Shown piece after piece: positions 1-5,165 of a stretch of DNA of 5,165 bases; position 1 is the first letter of the stretch, and each line of letters begins with the position of its first letter. Location of the stretch: NCBI GenBank assembly GCA_021823385.1, contig JAKAOC010000215.1, positions 1 through 5,165 of the forward strand, written 5' to 3'. A program made the position numbers and the translations under genes. This stretch comes from Actinomycetes bacterium (GTDB taxonomy: Bacteria > Actinomycetota > Acidimicrobiia > Acidimicrobiales > Acidimicrobiaceae). A model generated the notes under the pieces. That model saw only the letters and a list, made by a program, of their open reading frames with translations. It was not told where the DNA came from and did not search any database.

Positions 1-33
1 GATGCACCAAGTTCGTCGGGGGAGCGGGCAGGG

Positions 34-1092
34 CTACTCCGGGACCGGGCTGGTCGTCGTCACCGGCGTCTCGCCCTCCGCCCCGGGGGCCGAGATCCGC
101 TTGCGGAAGACGTGGTAGGTCCAACCCTGGTAGAGCAGCACCAGCGGCGTGAATATGGCCGCCACGATGGTCATGACCACCAACGTGTAGTGCTCGGAAG
201 CCGCCTGCGGGATGGTGAGGGAGAAGGCGTTGTTCGTGCTCGACACCAGCACCCGCGGGTAGAGGTTGAGGAAGAGGGTGGCGGTGATGCCGACGATCGA
301 GGCCCCGATCGAGGCGAACGCCCACCCGAAGTACCCCTCTTGCACCAGCACCACGGCGGCGACTGCGACCATGAGCGCGCCGACCGGCAGGATTCCGGGC
401 ACGACGCCGGTGTCGTTGATGTGGCTGGCGTTGAAGTAGGTCCAGGCGAGGAAGGCGAAGATGAAAATCATGGCCGCCGGCGCCAACCTCTTGGCCAGCC
501 TCTGTGTGCGCTCGCGCAACTCCCCGGTTGTCTTGAGCGCCAGGAAGAGCGCCCCATGGGTCGCGAAAACCACGCCGGTGGTGAGGCCGGTGAATATCGA
601 ATACGGCGAGAGAAGTGAGAAGAAGTTCCCGGTGAAATGGCCGGCCTGGTTGAGCGGGACGCCGTGCACGAAGTCTCCGAAGGCGACGCCCCAGAGTATT
701 GCGGGCAGAGCGGAGCCGAGGATGATGGCGAGGTCCCACCACTTGCGCCATTTCTCCGACAGCCCCTTGCCCCGGTACTCGAAGGCCACCCCGCGGAAGA
801 TGAGCGCCGCCAGGATCAGGAAGAGGGCAAGGTAGAAGGCGGAAAAAACGGTTGCGTACCAGACGGGGAAGGCGGCGAAGGTAGCGCCCCCCGCCACCAG
901 GAGCCAGACCTCGTTGCCGTCCCAGGTCGGTCCTATGGCGTTGATCATCAGCCGGCGGTCCATGTCGCTCTTGCCGAGCACCCCGATGAGCATGCCCACT
1001 CCGAAGTCAAACCCCTCGAGGAAGAAGTAACCGGACCAGAGGACTGCGATGAGGGTGAACCAGACGATCTGCAGTGCGGTTGGGTTGTCCAT
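34..1092 (-). CDS. cydB: Cytochrome bd quinol oxidase subunit II (CydB)
   Basis: Encodes the second integral membrane subunit of the cytochrome bd oxidase, which stabilises the haem-bearing CydA in the cytoplasmic membrane. The 352-residue protein is close to the usual family length (E. coli CydB has 379). Visible family landmarks are LEGFDFGVG (25-33, with D29), GPTWDGNEVWL (54-64, with W57 and D58) and RGVAFEYR (100-107); D29, W57 and D58 fall at the E. coli positions. Hydrophobic segments run through the whole chain, and a short polar tail rich in Thr and Pro ends it. The ATG is preceded by AGGAG at 5 nt spacing, and that site overlaps the cydA stop codon. Only 8 bp separate the two genes, so they are almost certainly cotranscribed and probably translationally coupled. 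Only 33 bp of downstream sequence are visible, so whether cydDC or a small CydX-type subunit follows cannot be told. Confidence 0.97.
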   Translation of the reverse strand: MDNPTALQIVWFTLIAVLWSGYFFLEGFDFGVGMLIGVLGKSDMDRRLMINAIGPTWDGNEVWLLVAGGATFAAFPVWYATVFSAFYLALFLILAALIFRGVAFEYRGKGLSEKWRKWWDLAIILGSALPAILWGVAFGDFVHGVPLNQAGHFTGNFFSLLSPYSIFTGLTTGVVFATHGALFLALKTTGELRERTQRLAKRLAPAAMIFIFAFLAWTYFNASHINDTGVVPGILPVGALMVAVAAVVLVQEGYFGWAFASIGASIVGITATLFLNLYPRVLVSSTNNAFSLTIPQAASEHYTLVVMTIVAAIFTPLVLLYQGWTYHVFRKRISAPGAEGETPVTTTSPVPE

Positions 1093-1097
1093 CGCTG

Positions 1098-1102
1098 CTC
1101 CT
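1098..1102 (-). promoter_or_regulatory. cydB ribosome binding site overlapping the cydA stop
   Basis: The minus strand reads TAG-GAGCAGCG-ATG: the last two bases of the cydA stop codon are part of AGGAG, 5 nt before the cydB ATG. A ribosome terminating on cydA sits on the cydB initiation site, which would favour balanced synthesis of the two subunits. Confidence 0.8.
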
Positions 1103-2480
1103 AGTAGACCAGGTCCGCGGTGTGGGCGGACTCAGCGGATTGAGGCGGCTCGGATAGCGGCTTGCGCGCGTAGCGGAACATCAGCATGCCGTCCACGATG
1201 GCCAGGATCGTATAGATGACGGTGAAGCCGACCAGGGTGATCCCGACCGAGAGTGCGGAGAGGTCCGACACGCCGCCCGAGGTCTTGAGCAGGCCATAGA
1301 CGATCCAGGGCTGGCGGCCGACCTCGGTGAAGATCCAACCGGTGGTGTTGGCGATGAAGGGGAGCGCCGCCACCCACACCGCGGCTTTCAAGTACCAGTG
1401 CGTCTCGTCCAGGCTTCGCCGCCTCATGTACCAGAGGCCCACGGCCCCGAAGAGCAGGAGCAATCCTCCGACGCCGACCATGATGCGGAAGGTCCAATAG
1501 GTGACCCACACCGGAGGCTCGTAGCTGCCGGGGCCGTACTTGGCGACATCCTGCGCTTGCAGCTGGTTGATTCCCTGGACGGTGCTGTTCCAGGAGTTGT
1601 CGGCCAGCACCGAGAGCAGGTGCGGCAGGCGAATCTGGAAGATGGGCTGATCGGAGAGGTTGCCGATGGTCAGCAGCGAGAAGGAGGCGCCGGTCTGGGT
1701 GTTGTAGAGGGCCTCGGCTGCGGCCATCTTCATGGGCTGCTCCTTGGTCATCACCTGGCCCTGGATGTGGCCGACAAAGGCGTTCAGGAACATCGAGACG
1801 AAGAGAACCACGACTCCGAAGCGGATCGCCGCGGAGAAGGCCGGATGCCTGCCGTGCTTGGCCAGCTGGTAAGCGCTGACCGCCAGGATGATTGCGGCGG
1901 CGGTGGTGATCGCGGCGAGAAGCGTATGGAAGAAGGTGACGATGAGGGTTGGGTTGCCGAGCAGAGCGAAGAAGTCGGTCATCACCGCCCGGTGGGTAGC
2001 GGGGTCGATCTTGTAGCCGACCGGATGCTGCATGAAGGAGTTGGCGGCGAGAATGAAGAGAGCCGAGAACATGGTGCCGATGCTCACCATCCAGATGGAA
2101 AAGAGGTGCACCCGCTCGGAGACCTTGCCCTTGCCGAAGAGCCAGATGCCCAGGAAGGTCGACTCGAGGAAGAAGGCGAGCAGACCCTCTATCGCCAGCG
2201 GCGCCCCGAAAATGTTGCCGACGAATATCGAGTACTGCGACCAGTTCATCCCGAACTGGAACTCCTGGACGATCCCGGTGACCACTCCGATGGCGAAGTT
2301 GATTGCGAAGAGCTTGCCGAAGAAGTCGACGATCTGCGCGTACTTCTCGTTCTTGGTGCGGTGGTAGGCGGTCTGCATTATCGCCAGGCTGAGGGCCATG
2401 CCGATGGTGATCGGCACGAAGATGAAATGGTAGATGATGGTTACTGCGAATTGCCAGCGCGATAGTGCAAGGGCGCTCAT
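1101..2480 (-). CDS. cydA: Cytochrome bd quinol oxidase subunit I (CydA)
   Basis: Catalytic, haem-carrying subunit of the cytochrome bd oxidase. It oxidises membrane quinol and reduces O2 to water at the b595/d site. At 459 residues it is shorter than E. coli CydA (522), mainly because of a short Q-loop, as in many Gram-positive and actinobacterial enzymes. By comparison with E. coli, the ligands are present: H18 in YHFIFVP (haem b595), H185 in FFHTLLAA and M334 in FRIMVG (haem b558), E98 and E106 in AIEGLLAFFLEST (proton path and haem d site), and E386 with R389 in TEVGRQPW. The quinol-site pair is K251 and E256 in EQPMKMAAAEALY. Multiple hydrophobic helices run throughout. The start is fixed by an ideal GGAGG site just upstream and by the N-terminal pattern LSRWQF, typical of the family. 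First gene of the cydAB operon, behind a leader with repeated operator-like elements. No frameshift or missing key residue is seen. Confidence 0.98.
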   Translation of the reverse strand: MSALALSRWQFAVTIIYHFIFVPITIGMALSLAIMQTAYHRTKNEKYAQIVDFFGKLFAINFAIGVVTGIVQEFQFGMNWSQYSIFVGNIFGAPLAIEGLLAFFLESTFLGIWLFGKGKVSERVHLFSIWMVSIGTMFSALFILAANSFMQHPVGYKIDPATHRAVMTDFFALLGNPTLIVTFFHTLLAAITTAAAIILAVSAYQLAKHGRHPAFSAAIRFGVVVLFVSMFLNAFVGHIQGQVMTKEQPMKMAAAEALYNTQTGASFSLLTIGNLSDQPIFQIRLPHLLSVLADNSWNSTVQGINQLQAQDVAKYGPGSYEPPVWVTYWTFRIMVGVGGLLLLFGAVGLWYMRRRSLDETHWYLKAAVWVAALPFIANTTGWIFTEVGRQPWIVYGLLKTSGGVSDLSALSVGITLVGFTVIYTILAIVDGMLMFRYARKPLSEPPQSAESAHTADLVY

Positions 2481-2484
2481 TCAA

Positions 2485-2491
2485 TCCTCCT
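2485..2491 (-). promoter_or_regulatory. Strong ribosome binding site of cydA
   Basis: On the minus strand AGGAGGA lies 4-5 nt before the ATG at 2480. It is a near-perfect anti-16S match. It fixes the start of CydA at residue MSALALSRWQ and argues against longer readings in other frames through this region. Confidence 0.85.
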
Positions 2492-2533
2492 CGCCGCAGC
2501 GCGCACGGCGGCGCACCGTACTTGCGATCCACG

Positions 2534-2609
2534 AAGGGACGTCTCCGCAGGATCGAAGCTGCTCAAAGACTATGTCCGGGAGCATAAGGCGACAAGGGAC
2601 TATGTCCCC
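2534..2609 (-). promoter_or_regulatory. Three phased operator-like elements upstream of cydA (DosR/DevR-box-like)
   Basis: Three related sites begin at 2534, 2564 and 2594, exactly 30 bp apart. Read on the plus strand they are AAGGGAC-GTCTCC, CAAAGAC-TAT-GTCCGG and AAGGGAC-TAT-GTCCCC. The decamer GACTATGTCC is repeated exactly at 2568-2577 and 2598-2607. The 2594 copy contains a perfect inverted repeat, GGGAC-N3-GTCCC (2596-2608); the middle copy is degenerate and the 2534 copy lacks the 3-bp spacer. The mycobacterial DosR box has the core GGGACT-WW-AGTCCC, which the best copy resembles but with one base less between arms. Spacing close to three helical turns suggests cooperative binding on one face of the DNA. 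I infer an oxygen- or redox-responsive operator for cydAB; the regulator is not in the window, and another family could use these sites. Confidence 0.6.
2567..2595 (-). promoter_or_regulatory. Candidate cydA promoter (weak match)
   Basis: On the minus strand TTGTCG (2595-2590) is followed after 17 bp by TAGTCT (2572-2567), a modest match to a vegetative promoter. This would put the best operator copy near -42, a usual class II activator position, while the middle copy would overlap the -10. An alternative -10 is TATGCT (2586-2581), with the best operator copy over its -35. A third option is activator-dependent initiation near 2508, with all three operator copies upstream. The sequence alone does not decide; the leader would be roughly 30-95 nt. 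Confidence 0.25.
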
Positions 2610-2733
2610 TATCGGAAAAAGTGATCGACGGGGTGCTTTGATGGGCAGGTCCGTCTGGGCCGGCGCCATAGAGCGAGGCGAGGTCACGATGTAGCTATCG
2701 TAAATAGAGGTAGAGCTGCATCTCGGCCTTGAC

Positions 2734-2747
2734 TGGCAGGCCTGCCA
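2734..2747. repeat. Perfect 14-bp palindrome
   Basis: TGGCAGGCCTGCCA is identical to its reverse complement over all 14 bases, with no spacer. It lies about 250 bp upstream of cydA. It could be a dimeric protein-binding site or the tip of a cruciform; in GC-rich DNA a chance origin is possible. No matching second copy was noticed in the window. Confidence 0.5.
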
Positions 2748-2846
2748 AGATCCAAAAGTCGCTCAAGGTGGTGGGAAAACTCACCGAGAGTAGTAGTGGG
2801 GCGCGGAGCGGAGAATGGCGGCTCTCTCCTTCGCAGTACGCCCATT

Positions 2847-2884
2847 GCCAGGCCCGGTCCCATCACAGGGGGAGCGGGCCTGGC
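2847..2884. repeat. Large intergenic hairpin, possible terminator of the GGDEF-GNAT transcript
   Basis: GCCAGGCCCG (2847-2856) pairs perfectly with CGGGCCTGGC (2875-2884). After one mismatch, TCCC (2858-2861) pairs with GGGA (2870-2873), leaving an 8-base loop. It lies 72 bp downstream of the acetyltransferase stop on the minus strand, where a terminator would be expected. There is no U-tract on the minus-strand side; on the plus-strand side it is followed by GCCTTTAAC, also a poor tract. So a classical intrinsic terminator is not proven. It could instead be a dispersed extragenic palindromic element or an RNA-stabilising 3' structure. Confidence 0.5.
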
Positions 2885-2955
2885 GCCTTTAACGCCCCCG
2901 CAGCGTGCCGAGCTATTCGTCCCCGCATCCCGAGCCGGTGGGTCGGCTCCGAAAT

Positions 2956-3471
2956 TCAGGCGGACGTGGCAAGCAGGTATCGGCGCCTGGTCATGGTGGG
3001 GGAGACCGCCAGGCGCTCAAAGGTTGCTCCGGCCCCTTCCAGGAGGGCGATCGAGGCCTCGTTGGACGGGTCGCACGTCACCACGGCAATTTCGATGCCC
3101 ACCTTGCGCAAGCGGGCCGAGGACATGGCCAGTGCCTGTGAGGCGTATCCACGGCGCCTGAAACCGGGGAGCACCACATAGCCGAGATGTCCTTCGTATT
3201 CAGCCATGTGCGCGTCGAGGCGGTGACGCAACCAAACTCTTCCCACCACGACTCCGCCCGCCTCGATGAAGAGGAACTCTCCTGGAAGCCAGGGTTCCGG
3301 GCAGTGCGTTCCCAGCGAGACGGCGTTGACTCGCTCCACCCAGGCGGCGAACGGCTCGCCGGGCCGGTAGTCGAGAAGGAAGTCCATGAATGGGTCGGCG
3401 AGCATCTGGTGGTGGCCCGCCATTGCCTCGATTTCGTCCGTAATGACCGGAAGCCGAAGGCTCAATGCCAT
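2956..3471 (-). CDS. GNAT-family N-acetyltransferase (COG3981-like)
   Basis: Predicted soluble acyltransferase that moves an acetyl group from acetyl-CoA to an amine; the substrate cannot be told from sequence. The chosen ATG gives 171 residues, a usual single-domain GNAT length. The central part has GEFLFIEAGGVVVGRVWLRH (65-84), the beta-strand pair before motif A, then GYVVLPGFRRRGYASQAL (97-114), whose RRRGYA matches the acetyl-CoA pyrophosphate loop (Q/R-x-x-G-x-G/A). VTCDPSNEASIALLEGAGA (131-149) is the motif B region. The overall order resembles the predicted acetyltransferases of COG3981. An in-frame start further upstream at 3543 would add 24 residues reading back through the end of the cyclase gene and does not look like protein of this family, so 3471 is preferred although its ribosome binding site is weak. 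It lies 16 bp after the cyclase gene and is probably cotranscribed with it. Confidence 0.87.
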   Translation of the reverse strand: MALSLRLPVITDEIEAMAGHHQMLADPFMDFLLDYRPGEPFAAWVERVNAVSLGTHCPEPWLPGEFLFIEAGGVVVGRVWLRHRLDAHMAEYEGHLGYVVLPGFRRRGYASQALAMSSARLRKVGIEIAVVTCDPSNEASIALLEGAGATFERLAVSPTMTRRRYLLATSA

Positions 3472-3487
3472 TTGCGGATCGCCCGGA

Positions 3488-4522
3488 CTAGAGCGAGTTC
3501 GCCCCGGCCAGCACCAGCGACTTCTTGTATCGCTTGTTGGCATACATCAGGCGGTCGGCTTCGGCGAGAAGCTTCTCGATCTCGAAGGGCGTACTGGCGG
3601 TTGCATAACCGATGGAGACCGATACCCCGTCCTGGGCCAGGCGGTCTTCGATGCGATGCGAGAACTCCCTGGCAGCAGCGGGGTGCATGCCCGGTGCGAG
3701 CAGGACGAACTCGTCCCCTCCGAGACGAGCGACGATGTCCCCCTGGCGGCATGCGGCGGACAGGACTTCGGCGAAGCGGCGGATGTATCCATCTCCCGCG
3801 GCGTGACCGGCGGTGTCGTTCACCAACTTCAAGTTGTCGAGGTCGAAAAGGATCGCAGACATCTGGGAACCGCGGTCGGCCTGCGTGGTAGCTTCGAGAG
3901 CCCTCTCCCAGCCGAAGCGGTTGAGCACCCCGGTGAGCGGATCGCGCTCGGCCTCGCTCAGCACCTGCGAAGTAAGCAGTTCGCGCTGGTAGGCGACGTG
4001 GGAGTCCTCTATGACTTTGGCGAGAAGGGGCTCGACGCCCATCAGGGCGGACGCGATCGCGCTGGAGGCAAGGTCGGCCGGCAGCGGGTCGAACAGAACC
4101 AGTTGGTGCTCGGGCATGCGAGGGAGGGTGGGTATCACCGAAAGTGCGGCCATGACGCGGATGGGGCCGATCTTGAAGTTGTCCTTCACCTCGATCCAAA
4201 CCGCCGCGCCCGGATTGGCGAGGTATATGAGTGAAGGGAGCGCTCGAGCCGCGACGAAGGTGGGTGGCCGCGTCTCTCCGGGCTTGGGCGTCGGCCTTTG
4301 CCTGACCGTCGATCGCACCTCGTCGCCTTCGCGGATGCCATAGTTGCGCCCAAAGGCGAAGAGCACGCGACCCGAGACCGGAGCCTTTGCATATCCTCCC
4401 CGCTCGAGCAGCATGGCTCCGTCGAGTTCGAAGTGGTCGAGGAGAAGCTGAACGGAGGAGGAAACGGCTCCGTAGGCGCGGGATAGCGGGTGATTTCCCA
4501 GCTCTATGTTCGCAGTGCTCAT
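3488..4522 (-). CDS. Diguanylate cyclase (GGDEF domain) with an unassigned N-terminal sensor region
   Basis: Predicted to make cyclic di-GMP from two GTP. The C-terminal domain is complete: DPLTGVLNR (194-202), metal- and nucleotide-site FDLDNLKLVNDTAGHAAGD (226-244, metal Asp D227), intact GGDEF (268-272), SVSIGYA (301-307) and the closing ADRLMYANKRYKKS (322-335). RQGD at 259-262 lies five residues before GGDEF, the standard inhibitory I-site, so feedback inhibition by c-di-GMP is expected. Residues 1-150 are soluble, with strand-like stretches (RVLFAFGRN, AAVWIEVKD, HQLVLFDPLP) reminiscent of a GAF-type fold but without a motif I can name; residues 155-192 look like the helical linker that usually couples sensor to GGDEF. 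No signal peptide or membrane helix, so cytoplasmic. The ATG start has no clear Shine-Dalgarno site, and no other in-frame start fits better. First gene of a probable pair with the downstream acetyltransferase. Confidence 0.94.
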   Translation of the reverse strand: MSTANIELGNHPLSRAYGAVSSSVQLLLDHFELDGAMLLERGGYAKAPVSGRVLFAFGRNYGIREGDEVRSTVRQRPTPKPGETRPPTFVAARALPSLIYLANPGAAVWIEVKDNFKIGPIRVMAALSVIPTLPRMPEHQLVLFDPLPADLASSAIASALMGVEPLLAKVIEDSHVAYQRELLTSQVLSEAERDPLTGVLNRFGWERALEATTQADRGSQMSAILFDLDNLKLVNDTAGHAAGDGYIRRFAEVLSAACRQGDIVARLGGDEFVLLAPGMHPAAAREFSHRIEDRLAQDGVSVSIGYATASTPFEIEKLLAEADRLMYANKRYKKSLVLAGANSL

Positions 4523-4535
4523 GGCGTTATATCTG

Positions 4536-4548
4536 CTGCCTTCGGCAG
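4536..4548 (-). promoter_or_regulatory. Small hairpin in the leader of the GGDEF gene
   Basis: On the minus strand CTGCC-GAA-GGCAG forms a 5-bp stem with a 3-base loop, ending 13 nt before the cyclase ATG. The only purine-rich stretch near the start (GAAGGCAG) is inside it, so it could dampen initiation. The stem is short and may be chance. Confidence 0.3.
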
Positions 4549-4599
4549 GCGGAACTACTCAAGTGTAATTATCGGCTGGAAAAGCCGGTTACTTTCGCA

Positions 4600-4614
4600 G
4601 GAAATCAATTTTCC
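4600..4614. promoter_or_regulatory. Interrupted palindrome, possible operator
   Basis: GGAAA-TCAAT-TTTCC has two 5-bp arms around a 5-bp spacer, in the AT-rich middle of the divergent intergenic region. Size and placement suit a dimeric regulator acting on one or both divergent genes. The binding protein is unknown. Confidence 0.3.
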
Positions 4615-4741
4615 TTCAGTCACTGCCAAAATATTGTGCCAGCACTACCCGGCCTAGTGGCTTCGGTGTTCCGGTACTCCGCTGGCCAGGGCGCCAAGTC
4701 TCAAAAGCCGCGCTAGCGTCTTGCCCGTGGGCGCGGGAGAG

Positions 4742-5165
4742 ATGCATGGTGGCGGAGCAGGCGGAGCGGCCATCGAGTTTGAATCCGTGAACGTGACCGC
4801 ACAGGGTCGGTATCTCCTGCGCGATGTCAGCTTCTCGGTACCCGCCGGCGCGCGGCTCATCGTCATCGGGCGCAACGGCGCCGGCAAGACGACTCTCTTC
4901 GGGCTGCTTTCGGCCCTCAGCCGCCCCAGCTCGGGCACCGCCCGGGTGCTTGGCCAAGAGCTCGGCCGTTGCGACATGCGCGAACTGCGCAAGAGGATCG
5001 GCATCGGGGGCTCTTCGGCCATCGAGCAGCTGGATCAAGGCATGACTTTGGTCGAGGCCGTCTTGAGCGGGATAGACCAAGTGCGCTCGCGCTGGTGGCT
5101 CAGGGCCTCCGAGGCGGACCGCGAGCGTGCGGAGGCGCTGCTGGCCAGGACGGGCCTGCAGATCG
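4742..5165 (+). CDS. ABC transporter ATP-binding protein, 5' part (ModF/YlmA-like)
   Basis: The first 141 codons of an ABC-type ATPase; the frame stays open to the window end. After a Gly/Ala-rich opening the domain starts at IEFESVNV (11-18), followed by LLRDVSFSVPAGARLIVIG and Walker A GRNGAGKTT (43-51, Lys K49). The Q-loop position in ELRKRIGIGGSS (81-92) has Ser where most ABC ATPases have Gln. That, with the following LTxxEAVLSG-type helix (TLVEAVLSG, 102-110), resembles the COG1119 group (ModF/YlmA), whose members are often annotated as molybdate- or iron-type ATPases but whose substrates are mostly unproven. Signature and Walker B motifs lie beyond the window. ATG 4742 is chosen because GGGAGAG stands directly before it, although the spacing is tight. 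GTG 4727 is an in-frame alternative without a ribosome binding site; the frame is open back to a stop at 4655. Confidence 0.9.
   Translation, partial: MHGGGAGGAAIEFESVNVTAQGRYLLRDVSFSVPAGARLIVIGRNGAGKTTLFGLLSALSRPSSGTARVLGQELGRCDMRELRKRIGIGGSSAIEQLDQGMTLVEAVLSGIDQVRSRWWLRASEADRERAEALLARTGLQI

Larger units (their letters stand above)
2481..2955. other. 475-bp intergenic region between the acetyltransferase gene and cydA
   Basis: No convincing gene lies here. The open frames present (for example 2481-2687 and 2684-2866 on the minus strand) lack a good ribosome binding site or a recognisable protein family, and their compositions look like noncoding reading. The cydA-proximal half (2485-2623) holds the ribosome binding site, the phased operator-like sites and possible promoters. 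The distal half holds a short inverted repeat ACGAT-N6-ATCGT (2686-2701), a 14-bp perfect palindrome (2734-2747) and a large hairpin (2847-2884). Stretch 2885-2955 shows nothing recognisable. Confidence 0.7.
4523..4741. promoter_or_regulatory. Divergent intergenic region between GGDEF and ABC ATPase genes
   Basis: This 219-bp gap should carry both promoters. Its middle (about 4561-4637) is clearly more AT-rich than its surroundings. On the minus strand GATAAT (4573-4568) is a good -10 candidate for the cyclase gene, but no good -35 lies at the right distance. On the plus strand TATTGT (4632-4637) is a weak -10 candidate for the transporter gene. Two small hairpins (4536-4548, 4573-4587) and an interrupted palindrome (4600-4614) are present. 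No riboswitch consensus was recognised; in particular the c-di-GMP-I (GEMM) pattern is not seen. Confidence 0.5.

Noticed and set aside
1..33. Start of a further gene downstream of cydB
   Set aside because: Only 33 bases are visible; a GTG on the minus strand near position 7 has no ribosome binding site, so no call can be made.
1398..2465. Long plus-strand open frame of 355 codons antisense to cydA
   Set aside because: It is the antisense shadow of a high-GC membrane protein gene: Glu/Asp/Gly/His-rich, no recognisable domain, and fully covered by cydA, whose catalytic residues are intact.
1132..2532. 466-codon minus-strand frame overlapping cydA in another frame
   Set aside because: Its product is Arg/His/Pro-rich with no family features, and the conserved CydA frame with its strong ribosome binding site occupies the same DNA.
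2481..2687. 68-codon minus-strand frame just upstream of cydA
   Set aside because: It covers the operator and ribosome binding site region, has no family resemblance and no good ribosome binding site of its own.
3462..4199. 245-codon minus-strand frame inside the cyclase gene
   Set aside because: It is an out-of-frame Arg/Pro-rich reading; the overlapping frame carries all GGDEF motifs.
3386..4234. 282-codon plus-strand frame across the cyclase and acetyltransferase genes
   Set aside because: It is antisense to two well-supported genes and has no recognisable domain.
4571..4620. Possible c-di-GMP riboswitch before the cyclase or transporter gene
   Set aside because: The hairpins are only 5 bp long and the conserved GEMM core bases are not present.
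4616..5080. Minus-strand frames antisense to the ABC ATPase
   Set aside because: The plus strand encodes an unmistakable Walker A ABC domain here; the antisense readings are Ala/Arg/Pro-rich without motifs.

Overview
This is a GC-rich bacterial chromosomal window with four complete genes on the minus strand and one gene on the plus strand that runs off the right edge. No rRNA, tRNA, CRISPR array, insertion sequence or phage gene was recognised. The lineage cannot be fixed from the sequence. GC-rich coding, strong Shine-Dalgarno sites on the main operon and an operator resembling the actinobacterial DosR/DevR box hint at an actinobacterium or another high-GC lineage living at low oxygen, with low confidence.

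Right to left on the minus strand: (i) a two-gene unit with a diguanylate cyclase (GGDEF domain behind an unassigned N-terminal sensor-like region, 4522-3488) and, 16 bp downstream, a GNAT acetyltransferase (3471-2956); (ii) a 475-bp gap (2481-2955) with a large hairpin, a perfect palindrome and a phased set of inverted repeats; (iii) the cydA-cydB operon (2480-34), encoding both subunits of a cytochrome bd quinol oxidase with all the main haem ligands and quinol-site residues present. On the plus strand, an ABC transporter ATPase similar to the ModF/YlmA (COG1119) group starts at 4742 and is cut by the window end. It is divergent from the GGDEF gene across a 219-bp intergenic region.

Cytochrome bd oxidises quinol and reduces oxygen with high affinity, so cydAB supports respiration under microoxic or nitrosative conditions. 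The most interesting feature is upstream of cydA: three operator-like elements at exact 30-bp intervals (2534-2609). The best copy is GGGAC-TAT-GTCCC, close to the GGGACT-WW-AGTCCC core of the DosR/DevR hypoxia box but one base shorter. I infer hypoxia- or redox-responsive control of cydAB by a NarL/FixJ-type or similar dimeric regulator; none is encoded in the window. The c-di-GMP synthase and acetyltransferase are neighbours on the same strand, but nothing visible links them functionally to cydAB.
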